64,000 nucleotides of DNA from positions 62,001 to 126,000 of the forward strand of contig JAFGYB010000018.1 of assembly GCA_016936355.1 (NCBI GenBank). The letters run 5' to 3'. The DNA comes from Bacteroidales bacterium. GTDB lineage: Bacteria > Bacteroidota > Bacteroidia > Bacteroidales > F082. Below are positions 45,500 to 53,922 of the stretch, in pieces. The notes beneath the pieces were generated by a model. The model saw nothing but the letters and a program-made list of their open reading frames with translations, searched no databases and was not told where the DNA came from. The position numbers were made by a program, and so were the translations under genes. Numbering within the stretch: position 1 is the stretch's first letter; the number at the start of each line of letters is the position of its first letter.

Positions 45500-46902
45500 G
45501 GATTGTATCCTAAAATTTTAAACATTTCTTCTGACGACTGTTCGTTGCGGTAAACAAAGTCTACAAAATTGCCGTTGGCATCCCGGTCGATGATGACGTG
45601 TTTGGGCGACGGAATCAAACAGTGTTTGATGCCGCCGTAACCGCTGATGGCATCCTGGTAGGCTCCGGTGTGGAAGAATCCCAGATACAAAGGATCTTTG
45701 TCTTCTTCGGTATTTTTGGGTAACAATACTTCCTGGTTGAGGTCCTCGGAGTTGTAGTAATCGGAATGATCGCAGCTAATGCCTCCAATGTTCACCCTTT
45801 GATACTCTTTATCCCATTTATTAATGGGTAAGAGAATGAATTTTTCGTGAATGGCCCAGGCATCGGGAATGGTGTTCATCAAACTGTTGTCGATGATGTA
45901 CCAGGTTTCGCTGTCGTTTTGCTGTTTGGTTTCCAATACCTTGAAGATGACTGCACCACTTTCACCCACTGTATATTTTCCGAATTCGGTATAGATATCG
46001 GGCTCTTCCAGGTCTTCTTTGACACAACTTTCTTTGATGTTGTTCATGATCTCGTTGATCATGTATTCGTAGTTGTATTCAAAACCCAGGTTGTTCCGGA
46101 TGGGAAAGCCACCGCCCAGATTGAAAGAATCCAGTGTGGGACATTTCTTTTTCAGGTTCACAAAAAGACTCAGGGCTTTCTGAAATTCACCCCAGTAATA
46201 GATGTTGTCTTTGATCCCGGAATCCACAAAAAAGTGGAACATCTTCAGTTCTATATTGGGATTTTCCCTGATGTTGTTGTCGTAAAAATCCAGAATATCG
46301 GTGTTGGGAATGCCTAAGCGCGATGTATAGTAAGAGGATTGTGATTCTTCATTGACGGCCATTCGGATACCGATCTTTACCTTTCGTTTACCTGCAATGG
46401 CTGTCAGTCGTTTCAGTTCTTCTTCGCTGTCCAGAACAATGATGGAGTTCTTGAATCCCTTTTCCTGGAGCATGATGATCTTCCTGAGGTATTCGTCGGT
46501 CTTGTGTCCGTTGTGTACGATGATACGGTTGGTATTGATCTTTTTTTGCTTGTAAAAACTCAGAATCAGGTCAATATCAAAAGAGGAGGAAGTCTCCAGA
46601 TCCACATTGTGTTTCAGGGCTTCGTTGATCACATGGTAAAAGTGATTGCATTTGGTACAGTAGCAATAATGATACTTACCGCGATAGCTGTTGTTTTTAA
46701 TACCCCGGTTGAATAAATTTCGGGCTTTTTTGATCTGATCACCGATCTTGGGCAAATAGAAAAACCGAAACGGGGTTCCGTATTTTTCAATCAGATACTT
46801 CAATGAAACCCCATGGAATGTAAGGTTTCCATCTCTTAAATCAAAACCTTCCTGAGGGAAGTAGTAACTTTGTTCAATTAAATCGAAATAGGTGTTTTTC
46901 AT
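45496..46902 (-). CDS. speA: Arginine decarboxylase (fold III, short Bacteroidetes type)
   Basis: 468 residues, much shorter than the 630-660 of E. coli SpeA. PLP enzyme of the alanine-racemase fold: PLP lysine Lys84 in YCTKCN, LETSSSFDIDLIL, VHNGHKTDEYL, IGIRMAVNEE, FHFFVDSG, NLGGGFPIRNN and GFFHTGAYQDA. The substrate assignment to arginine rests on the family and on the adjacent agmatinase. Makes agmatine, the first step of the operon's route to putrescine. Promoter box at 47004-47011, leader about 95 bases. Confidence 0.88.
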   Translation of the reverse strand: MKNTYFDLIEQSYYFPQEGFDLRDGNLTFHGVSLKYLIEKYGTPFRFFYLPKIGDQIKKARNLFNRGIKNNSYRGKYHYCYCTKCNHFYHVINEALKHNVDLETSSSFDIDLILSFYKQKKINTNRIIVHNGHKTDEYLRKIIMLQEKGFKNSIIVLDSEEELKRLTAIAGKRKVKIGIRMAVNEESQSSYYTSRLGIPNTDILDFYDNNIRENPNIELKMFHFFVDSGIKDNIYYWGEFQKALSLFVNLKKKCPTLDSFNLGGGFPIRNNLGFEYNYEYMINEIMNNIKESCVKEDLEEPDIYTEFGKYTVGESGAVIFKVLETKQQNDSETWYIIDNSLMNTIPDAWAIHEKFILLPINKWDKEYQRVNIGGISCDHSDYYNSEDLNQEVLLPKNTEEDKDPLYLGFFHTGAYQDAISGYGGIKHCLIPSPKHVIIDRDANGNFVDFVYRNEQSSEEMFKILGYNP

Positions 46903-47003
46903 TTCTTGACGTAAAAAAGAATTTAATCAATAAATCAAAAATTACTCAGGTTGCTAAGAACGTACACTTTATCCCCCAAAACGGCAGATTATTCAAAGTG
47001 GCA

Positions 47004-47011
47004 CAAAATTA
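47004..47011 (-). promoter_or_regulatory. -7 box of the polyamine operon
   Basis: Minus strand TAATTTTG, exact consensus, about 100 bases before ATG 46902. Confidence 0.45.
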
Positions 47012-47099
47012 CTTTTAATTATTGTTCTATCGGGTATAAAAATAATTTTTTTGCCGGAATATTTGTGAGCATGGCTGATTTGCAACGAAATGAATAAAT

Positions 47100-48260
47100 C
47101 TACTCCATTTCGTCACTGTACAGTGTACGCGCCGGGCTCCGGAGGTTATATGCTGATGACATCACCTGACCATAGGCTCCTGTAGAGTAAATTGCCAGGA
47201 TATCTCCGCGCACGGTTTTACCCAGGGGAATGTTTCGGGCAAACACATCCGACGACTCGCAAACCGGTCCTGCCACATCAAATACAGCGTCGGTATTTCC
47301 GTTGTTGTTCAGGTTTTCGATTTTGTGATAGGCTTCGTACAAAGCCGGACGCAACAGGTCGGTCATCGAAGCATCAATAATGGCAAACCGGTTGTGCTCG
47401 CCTGATTTGATGTAAAGTACCCGGGACAAGAGTACTCCGCATTGAGCGACCAGTGCCCGCCCCAGTTCAAAATGCACCTGTTGTCCGGGACGGAGTTTCA
47501 GGTGTTGATGAAAGGTTTCGAAATAGCCTTTAAAATCCGGTATTGTATTTTGGGTTGGGTTTTTATAGTCGATACCCAGACCTCCTCCCATATTCAGGTG
47601 TTGAATTTGAATTCCATTGGCTTCAAAATGGTCCTGAATCTCATTCACTTTCAAACTCAGCTCCCTGAACACATCAAAATCACAGATCTGCGAACCGATG
47701 TGGAAATGTAGTCCGATCAGTTCTGTATGGTTGAAGTGTTCCTGTTGCTTCAGATACAGTTCGGTTTCCAGCGGACTGATGCCGAACTTGGTTTCAGCGG
47801 TTCCGGTGGTAATGTTTTTGTGGGTATGGGCCTCTATATCCGGGTTCAACCGCAAAAAAATGCGGGCTTTCTTCCCAAGTGAAGCGGCAATCTCATTCAC
47901 TACTTCAATTTCCTGCAGCGATTCGCAATTAAAGGCAAAAATGTCCTTTTCCAGGGCCAGCCGGATCTCCTCATCCGATTTGCCCACTCCCGCAAACACT
48001 ATCTTGCCGGGATGAAATCCGCTTTGCAAGGCCTTAATGATTTCGTTGCCGCTCACACAATCGGCGCCCATGCCGGTGGCACTGATGGATTCCAGTATTT
48101 TGACGTTGAAATTGGCCTTCAATGCATAGTGGATATGATAACCAAAGTGCCGGGAGGCTTTTGCCGCTGAATCCAGGGTTTGCTGCAGTAATTCCATATC
48201 GTAGAAATACAACGGGGTTTGCAGTTTGGGGAGCTTATGGATTAAATTTTGTGGGATCAT
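47100..48260 (-). CDS. lysA: Diaminopimelate decarboxylase
   Basis: 386 residues. Fold III PLP decarboxylase: PLP lysine Lys48 in YALKAN, GMGADCVSGNEI, AGVGKSDEEI, HFHIGSQI, NMGGGLGIDY, ELGRALVA, and GPVCESSD with the active-site cysteine. Converts meso-diaminopimelate to lysine, the last step of lysine synthesis. Starts 3 bases after the lysC stop, so both are in one operon. Confidence 0.95.
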   Translation of the reverse strand: MIPQNLIHKLPKLQTPLYFYDMELLQQTLDSAAKASRHFGYHIHYALKANFNVKILESISATGMGADCVSGNEIIKALQSGFHPGKIVFAGVGKSDEEIRLALEKDIFAFNCESLQEIEVVNEIAASLGKKARIFLRLNPDIEAHTHKNITTGTAETKFGISPLETELYLKQQEHFNHTELIGLHFHIGSQICDFDVFRELSLKVNEIQDHFEANGIQIQHLNMGGGLGIDYKNPTQNTIPDFKGYFETFHQHLKLRPGQQVHFELGRALVAQCGVLLSRVLYIKSGEHNRFAIIDASMTDLLRPALYEAYHKIENLNNNGNTDAVFDVAGPVCESSDVFARNIPLGKTVRGDILAIYSTGAYGQVMSSAYNLRSPARTLYSDEME

Positions 48261-48263
48261 TTT

Positions 48264-49568
48264 TTAGTCGAATAAGTTATTGTTCAATGCCTGTAAGGTT
48301 CTGATCTTGTCTTCCGTATTGATTAGAATGGAAAAGTTGTACTGACTGGCGCCGTAGGAGATCATACGGATGGGGATGTCGCTCAGTGCCGAGAACAGTT
48401 GCTGTGCCAGCCCGGTTTCTTCGGCATTCAGGTTTCCTACAATGCCTACCATGGTTTTGTTGTGGTCCACGGTGACCTTTCCATACGGTTGCAGGTCTTC
48501 CAAAATTTCCTTCAAGTGACGGGTGTCGTCGATGGTTAATGAAACGGCCACTTCCGAGGTGGTGATCATGTCAATGGGGGTTTTGTATTTTTCGAATACC
48601 TCAAACACCTTTCTCAGAAAACCGTAGGCCAGCAGCATGCGACTCGATTTAATCCGGATGGCCGTGATGTTGTCGCGGGCAGCCACGGCTTTAAAACCAT
48701 TTCCTGTAGAGTCTTTTGAAATCAGCGTTCCTGCATCCTCGGGATGCAACGTGTTTTTCAGCAGGACAGGAATGTTCGACTTCTGGGCAGGTAACACACA
48801 AGCCGGGTGCAGGATTTTGGCTCCGAAGTAGGCCAGCTCCGCCGCTTCGTCAAACAAAAGCTGGCGCACTGGTCTGGTATTTTCTATGTGGCGCGGGTCG
48901 TTGTTCTGCACCCCGTCGATGTCGGTCCAGATCTGTACTTCCTCCGATTGCAGTGCCGCTGCAAACAGGGAAGCCGAGTAATCGCTTCCGCCACGACCCA
49001 GGTTGCTGATGTTTCCGCTGGAGTCGCTGCAGATAAACCCCTGGATGACCAACACGCTGGCCTGACCGTGTTTGGGGAGCTCGGCTTCCAGCCGGGCACG
49101 GATATCCTGTACATCGGGCTCTCCCTGTGCATCCAGCCGGATGATCTGCGTGGCATCCAGCAGGGCAGAGGAGAGGTGTTGCTTTTCCAGAAAACGATGA
49201 AACAAATAGGTGGAAAGCTTTTCGCCCACGGCCACAATGGCTGCCTCGGTATGCGGTTCCGGTGCCCGGGCAATCACCGGCTCGATGCCGGTAAACAGTT
49301 CTTTCAGGTGCTGGCAGGCAGCCTCATCGTCTTCCAGCAACTGGCGGGCTGTTTCCACGTACTGTTTCTGCATCACCTGTAACGATTCGTACGCTTCCTT
49401 TTTGTTTCCGGTCAGGGTCAATTGCCCGATTTCCACCAAAGCATTGGTGGTTCCGCTCATGGCCGAAAGCACCACCATGATCTGTTCTTCGCCCCGGATG
49501 ATGTTGTAAATATTCTTCATCCGCTGCACATTGCCCACCGATGTTCCGCCAAATTTATAAACCTTCAT
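48264..49568 (-). CDS. lysC: Aspartate kinase (monofunctional)
   Basis: 434 residues. Kinase domain with KFGGTSVGNVQRM at the N-terminus, GRGGSDYSASLFAAAL and WTDIDGV, followed by two ACT regulatory modules (about 300-434, ITAIRIKSSRM and VGIVGNLNAEETGLAQQLF). Makes aspartyl phosphate, the first step to lysine, threonine, methionine and diaminopimelate. The ACT modules mean allosteric feedback, probably by lysine given the neighbour lysA. A leader with an apparent attenuator precedes it (49601-49698). Confidence 0.94.
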   Translation of the reverse strand: MKVYKFGGTSVGNVQRMKNIYNIIRGEEQIMVVLSAMSGTTNALVEIGQLTLTGNKKEAYESLQVMQKQYVETARQLLEDDEAACQHLKELFTGIEPVIARAPEPHTEAAIVAVGEKLSTYLFHRFLEKQHLSSALLDATQIIRLDAQGEPDVQDIRARLEAELPKHGQASVLVIQGFICSDSSGNISNLGRGGSDYSASLFAAALQSEEVQIWTDIDGVQNNDPRHIENTRPVRQLLFDEAAELAYFGAKILHPACVLPAQKSNIPVLLKNTLHPEDAGTLISKDSTGNGFKAVAARDNITAIRIKSSRMLLAYGFLRKVFEVFEKYKTPIDMITTSEVAVSLTIDDTRHLKEILEDLQPYGKVTVDHNKTMVGIVGNLNAEETGLAQQLFSALSDIPIRMISYGASQYNFSILINTEDKIRTLQALNNNLFD

Positions 49569-49600
49569 GTGCTCTCTTTTAATTTACGATCCGTTGTACA

Positions 49601-49632
49601 CAAAAAAAGCCCGGTCTTTTCCGACCGGGCTT
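49601..49632 (-). terminator. Attenuator terminator in the lysC leader
   Basis: Minus-strand stem AAGCCCGGTC / GACCGGGCTT (plus coordinates 49607-49616 and 49623-49632, 6-base loop), followed by seven T in the minus direction (49602-49608). It lies between the candidate promoter and the lysC ATG, so it must be read through for lysC to be expressed. The preceding gene has its own terminator at 49801-49836. Confidence 0.8.
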
Positions 49633-49669
49633 CTCTGTTCGTTTGTACACAAAGCAACATTACCGGTCG
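49622..49669 (-). promoter_or_regulatory. Candidate antiterminator pairing in the lysC leader
   Basis: mRNA CGACCGG (49663-49669) is exactly complementary to CCGGTCG (49622-49628), which includes six bases of the terminator's 5' arm. The two pairings exclude each other. The first segment spans the last codons of the leader reading frame. Confidence 0.6.
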
Positions 49670-49698
49670 TGTGTTCCACTCCGTTTCATATGCTTCAT
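49660..49698 (-). CDS. Putative leader peptide of lysC-lysA
   Basis: Twelve codons, ATG to TAA, reading MKHMKRSGTHDR. Five of the first nine residues are aspartate-family amino acids (two Met, two Lys, one Thr). The stop codon directly abuts the candidate antiterminator segment. A ribosome that finishes the frame would cover that segment and allow termination. One stalled on Lys or Met codons would leave it free. Hypothesis from layout; there is no long run of one codon. Confidence 0.5.
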   Translation of the reverse strand: MKHMKRSGTHDR

Positions 49699-49737
49699 GT
49701 TCTTATCAGTAAAATTCACTGTGCGTTCAATTTGCCG

Positions 49738-49745
49738 CAAATATA
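49738..49745 (-). promoter_or_regulatory. -7 box of lysC-lysA
   Basis: Minus strand TATATTTG then CGG, exact consensus, upstream of the leader peptide and the attenuator. No clear -33. Confidence 0.5.
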
Positions 49746-49800
49746 GAAATATATGTGTATGCTCCATAGAACAACCCACATTTTTAAAGAATATTTAAAG

Positions 49801-49836
49801 AAAAAGTCCGGGGATTTGTTGCAACCCCCGGACTTT
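49801..49836 (-). terminator. Terminator of the small sorted protein gene
   Basis: AAAGTCCGGGG / CCCCGGACTTT arms (49803-49813, 49826-49836) with a T run in the minus direction. Confidence 0.85.
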
Positions 49837-49868
49837 ATGCAAATCGTTTGGCAAGAAATAAGTAAAAC

Positions 49869-50108
49869 CTAATTCACATGGCTCGCCTTCTTTTTGGTTT
49901 GATACACTTTGATAGCGCCATAGGTACCGGCCAGCCCAAGCAAAATAAACAATCCACTGCCAATGGGAGCGCCGCCACCGGCAGTCTGGTCGGTGGATGT
50001 GCCGTGATCAGAAGGAGGAGGAGGGGCTGCAGCAGTTTGGGCATAAATTTGTTGTGTACCGAAACTCAGGGCTGAAAAGAGTAAGATATTTAAGATTAAC
50101 TTTTTCAT
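49869..50108 (-). CDS. Small exported protein with a C-terminal sorting-type tail
   Basis: 79 residues: signal peptide ending YAQ at about 24, a Pro/Ser/Thr-rich spacer (PPPPSDHGT), then GGGAPIGSGLFILLGLAGTYG, a short membrane helix, and a basic tail VYQTKKK. Motif, helix and basic tail in this order resemble the tripartite C-terminal signals of exosortase-type substrates, in particular the PID-CTERM group of Bacteroidetes. It starts 33 bases after the stop of the T9SS protein on the same strand, so they are probably cotranscribed. Confidence 0.65.
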   Translation of the reverse strand: MKKLILNILLFSALSFGTQQIYAQTAAAPPPPSDHGTSTDQTAGGGAPIGSGLFILLGLAGTYGAIKVYQTKKKASHVN

Positions 50109-50140
50109 GATGTATATTTATTTAAGGGTGATAATTCTTT

Positions 50141-53100
50141 TTATTTAATGACAATTTTTTGGGAACTGACCTGCCCATTTTTCATTTCCATGCGTATAAT
50201 GTAAACTCCTGATTTCAGTTGTGTACGGATCATCTGTTGAGTGGTTCCGTTGAGTTCAGTGTGGTAAACAACCTGCCCCAGGATATTGTTAAAAGTAACT
50301 CTTCCTTCAAGACTCTGACTATTTTTGGCCTTAATGTAAACATCACTTCCTAATGCATAAACCAATGCATTGTCTTCGCTGGCCTGAGGAATACCATTAG
50401 CTCCATTGATGTGTAAAGTAAACCGCTCGGAGTTGTCATCCGTAGAAGCCTCAAAGTCATAGTTGTCCGCATCCCGCATATTAATGGTCGTACCTGCCAG
50501 CTTGTCTTCCAGCAAGAATTCCAGGTTGCTGTCCATATTATTCATGCCGGTCCAGGAAAGATGGTAAGTACTGTTTACACCGGCTTTAAATCCAACCGGA
50601 ATGGTTCTGTTTTCTGTGGGTATGGGTAAGCAATTCAATGCATATTCCTCGTTGTTTGATACAGTCCACAATTGGGGTGCTGTTGCAGCACCGCTAATTT
50701 TGTGCGCATCCAGATTGATATCCCATTGATCGGTGGCATTTTCGAGGAATTGAATTTGTGTGATGTCGTAATAGGAATTGGCTTCCCCGGTTACTTTCAT
50801 ACTGATGCCATCGGATGTTGCAGTGGTCTTATAATTTCCCGTTGCATCATGTGTACAGGCTGCTGCAGGAATTGTTAAAGTGTTGGTACCGCTGCTTACC
50901 TGCACAAAGAAGCCATTGTTTGAGGGGATTATATCATTGGCGTTCAAAACGGTATAATTCCCGGCACTTTCATTGTATATTTCCGCATGTGTTCCAATGT
51001 TGGTGAGTGTCCAGTTTCCGTCGTTCCATTTAATGGCAGATGTGAATGGGTTCCCCATTAAGTGCAATCCATCACCTTGACCAGAAGTATAGCTTAGATC
51101 AGATGCCGTAAAATTTGAATTTGATAACGTTCCGTTTATACTGTTTGTGGTAGTGGACTCCTGGGCCATCAAAGCACCGTAGCCGCGGTGGAATGTAAAG
51201 GCGTTGGCTTTATAATTTGTCCACATATTTGTTACTTCGTCCCAGGAAAACAGATCGTTATTGGTCCCGCTAGGATCAAAACTAGTTCCTGAAGGATCGG
51301 CATCAAACGCTGCACCCATCAGGTGCCATCCATCTGAAGAAGAAGTATAGGCTGCAACATAACGTTGAACAGTTACATTACCGGTAGGAGAACCTCCAAC
51401 GATAAGTGAGCCGTTCCCTGTAGCATCGGAAGCCAGGGTAAGGGTACCGTAGTTGACCAAATCACCACTAACGGTAAGGGCTTTTCCCGGGTTTACAGTC
51501 AGTGAAGCACTACTGTTAATGCATAGTCCAGCATAAGTTGTTGCAGAAGCCGGAGCTGTATTGACGACAGGATTGTTGGTTACTCCTGCGGGGATTTTCA
51601 CTACCTTGGTTGAGGTAGGAACTGTGCTGCCTACCCAGTTTCCGGTAGCGGTCATATCTGTTGATGAAGCTCCGTTCCAGGTAATACAATCTCTGTAAGT
51701 TCCGGGGGTGAAGTCGGCGACAGCAGCTGAAGCAATGGTCCATTCAGATGCAGTCCAGGTTGGATTTGGTGCTGATACTGATGTGGCTCTGATGGCTTTA
51801 CTATCAGTATATTCCCAAGGATATCCGGTGCCGTCCTGATCAATTACACCATAGGAATCTATTATAGCCCCAGTGGTGGCATCTCCTCCAAAGTAGAGGA
51901 AATAACCGTCATCTCCACTTCCCGAAATATTCCCGTCTTGTATGTCTGCATCAAAACCAAATGCCCCAGAGAAGTTGGATGAATTTCCATACACAAAGGT
52001 ACCTGAAGGTAAAATAGACCCGGAAAGCTTATACGAATACATAGTGCCACCGTTCACCTGTTTTACAAGATACCAGTCATAGGTATCGAAATCAATTGTC
52101 TGGCTGCTTAGGTTATATATTTCTACAAATCTTGCATTATAATCGTCACTAGGATCGGCAACTACAGAGATGATCAGGCTGGTATTGGCTGATGGAGTGG
52201 TTGCATTAGCTGTTGCAACCGTGCCGTCCGTTTTGTAGTCGATTCCGCTTCCGGAATTGGTATAGGGCCAAATTTTGAAATAGTAATTGGTACCTGGATA
52301 CAGATGGGAAAAAGTATAACTGCCTGAACCGTGTCCTATATTTATCTGCCCGGATCCGTCACGTACGTCTGTGTCATCTGTTTGTGCCGTTCCGTCAACC
52401 GGTGCTGTAAAGGTGCCTGTGGTATTGATCATGATGAGATATCCGTCGGCAGCTACTGCACCATCGTTGTCGCTCCAGGTAAGCGGTATACTTATCGGAG
52501 TTACTGATCCAACAGCAAATGAAGCGACTTGATTGCTGGGTTCTGGTTTGTATGTCGTTGCATCAGCAGTAACACCACTGGAATAATTGTTGGATCCGTC
52601 CACCGACCAGGCTTTATAGTAATAATGTGTATTGGATGATAAGCTTGGGTGGTTGTATGAGGTAGCACTTCCGTTATAAATCACGGTGCCTCCACCAGAA
52701 ATTACATCGCTTATAGAATAGGCTGAACCATCAGTGGGAGTACCGAAAGTTCCATTGGTACTATAGGCTACCATTACGTTGTCACTGTTCCCGTTCAAAC
52801 CCCATGTTAAATTAATTTGTGCGGTGGATGCTGTAGTGGCTGTGAAACTGCTTGGGTTATTAATACCTCCTGTAGTGCTTGTTGTGCCATTTACAACAAT
52901 ATCGTTGCCAGATCCATCTCCCGGACCCCCACTTCCACTTGTTGATTCAGCCCACATATATATTCGATATGTAACAGGAGAACTTGAATTAGATTGAGAG
53001 AATGTAAAAGTGAAGTTTTGAGTTGATGTAACATCTGATATAGCATATTCCTGATCAAGATCTGAAGCATAGTTATCAACAGAACTTCTTATTGCAATAC

Positions 53101-53452
53101 CTCTGGGCCCAGTTGAAGATCTTTGAAGTTGGATGTAAATTGAGGATACATTAAATTGATATCCAGAATTAGGAGTTATGGTAAATTCCATGTAGTCATT
53201 ACCTGACACAGCATTTGCAATAGAGGTAAGTGCCCAACTGGTCGCATTAAACCTACCACCATTAGAAGTAGCAGTCAGTCCAGATCCTCTAGAAATTGTT
53301 GAGGTTGTTAGATTAGCATCATTTGAATTAGAAGTGGCAGTTGTTTCATTACCGGCAAGGCTACCGAAATCAAAAGTTATTATACTTTGGCCAAAACTAT
53401 CTAATCCGAATAGTACAAAGGAGATTAATAAAAAAAAGTAAAATTTTTTCAT
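50141..53452 (-). CDS. Large secreted protein with fibronectin-like and lamin-tail domains and T9SS sorting signal
   Basis: 1103 residues. Signal peptide ending DSFGQ. Residues about 25-175 are a beta sandwich (FDFGSLAGNETT). Two fibronectin-III-like repeats follow (about 200-300 and 305-415). Then a lamin-tail-type domain (about 420-585, SLIISVVADPSDDYNARFVEIYNLS). Next come repeats like those of secreted adhesins (VVKIPAGVTNNPVVN, GLCINSSASLTV). The last 80 residues are a type IX sorting domain (YALGSDVYIKAKN, NILGQVVYH, LKSGVYIIRMEM, QKIVIK). Surface-displayed or released; binding partner unknown. Confidence 0.88.
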   Translation of the reverse strand: MKKFYFFLLISFVLFGLDSFGQSIITFDFGSLAGNETTATSNSNDANLTTSTISRGSGLTATSNGGRFNATSWALTSIANAVSGNDYMEFTITPNSGYQFNVSSIYIQLQRSSTGPRGIAIRSSVDNYASDLDQEYAISDVTSTQNFTFTFSQSNSSSPVTYRIYMWAESTSGSGGPGDGSGNDIVVNGTTSTTGGINNPSSFTATTASTAQINLTWGLNGNSDNVMVAYSTNGTFGTPTDGSAYSISDVISGGGTVIYNGSATSYNHPSLSSNTHYYYKAWSVDGSNNYSSGVTADATTYKPEPSNQVASFAVGSVTPISIPLTWSDNDGAVAADGYLIMINTTGTFTAPVDGTAQTDDTDVRDGSGQINIGHGSGSYTFSHLYPGTNYYFKIWPYTNSGSGIDYKTDGTVATANATTPSANTSLIISVVADPSDDYNARFVEIYNLSSQTIDFDTYDWYLVKQVNGGTMYSYKLSGSILPSGTFVYGNSSNFSGAFGFDADIQDGNISGSGDDGYFLYFGGDATTGAIIDSYGVIDQDGTGYPWEYTDSKAIRATSVSAPNPTWTASEWTIASAAVADFTPGTYRDCITWNGASSTDMTATGNWVGSTVPTSTKVVKIPAGVTNNPVVNTAPASATTYAGLCINSSASLTVNPGKALTVSGDLVNYGTLTLASDATGNGSLIVGGSPTGNVTVQRYVAAYTSSSDGWHLMGAAFDADPSGTSFDPSGTNNDLFSWDEVTNMWTNYKANAFTFHRGYGALMAQESTTTNSINGTLSNSNFTASDLSYTSGQGDGLHLMGNPFTSAIKWNDGNWTLTNIGTHAEIYNESAGNYTVLNANDIIPSNNGFFVQVSSGTNTLTIPAAACTHDATGNYKTTATSDGISMKVTGEANSYYDITQIQFLENATDQWDINLDAHKISGAATAPQLWTVSNNEEYALNCLPIPTENRTIPVGFKAGVNSTYHLSWTGMNNMDSNLEFLLEDKLAGTTINMRDADNYDFEASTDDNSERFTLHINGANGIPQASEDNALVYALGSDVYIKAKNSQSLEGRVTFNNILGQVVYHTELNGTTQQMIRTQLKSGVYIIRMEMKNGQVSSQKIVIK

Positions 53453-53570
53453 AGACGAAGATTTTTAAGGTTAATAATATTCATTGTAAAATCAGGGCTC
53501 CCTTTCTTTCTTCTATGCCGGGCTTTCATCGGGAATATTGATTTTTTTTACATTCAAACTAACGCTTTTA

Positions 53571-53578
53571 CAAAAATA
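53571..53578 (-). promoter_or_regulatory. -7 box of the T9SS protein operon
   Basis: Minus strand TATTTTTG, exact consensus, about 120 bases before ATG 53452. Confidence 0.5.
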
Positions 53579-53834
53579 AAAATTTACTTGTTTTTTCCAA
53601 GCGTAATATTGATTTAATTGGTTGAAATTTAGCGATATATGAAGAATAAAAGTACTTATTTACTAAAATATACTATATTAAAGAACATAACTTCAACAAT
53701 GAAAATTAAAATCAAGGTTAGTTTTTTGGGTACTTGAAGAGACTTTGCGGGAGACTAGGCGGTTTGAGTACGGATGTAATATAAAACCGTTAAGGGTGAA
53801 AAATAAACTCTTTCATAAAGTGGCAGATTATCCC

Positions 53835-53842
53835 TAATTTTG
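53835..53842 (+). promoter_or_regulatory. Promoter of the ClC gene
   Basis: TAATTTTG then GC, exact consensus, with TTTC at 53811-53814 (spacer 20). Confidence 0.55.
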
Positions 53843-53922
53843 GCGGATTCAATTTACCGTGGTTTGGCCGGAAAATTGAATCATGTAATTGCCGGCAGTC
53901 AGCCAGCTAAAAAGTATTAGGT

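Larger units (their letters stand above)
53453..53922. other. Intergenic region with two divergent promoters
   Basis: 470 bases, A/T-rich, no gene supported. Holds minus-strand TATTTTTG (53571-53578) and plus-strand TAATTTTG (53835-53842). Nothing else seen. Confidence 0.6.
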
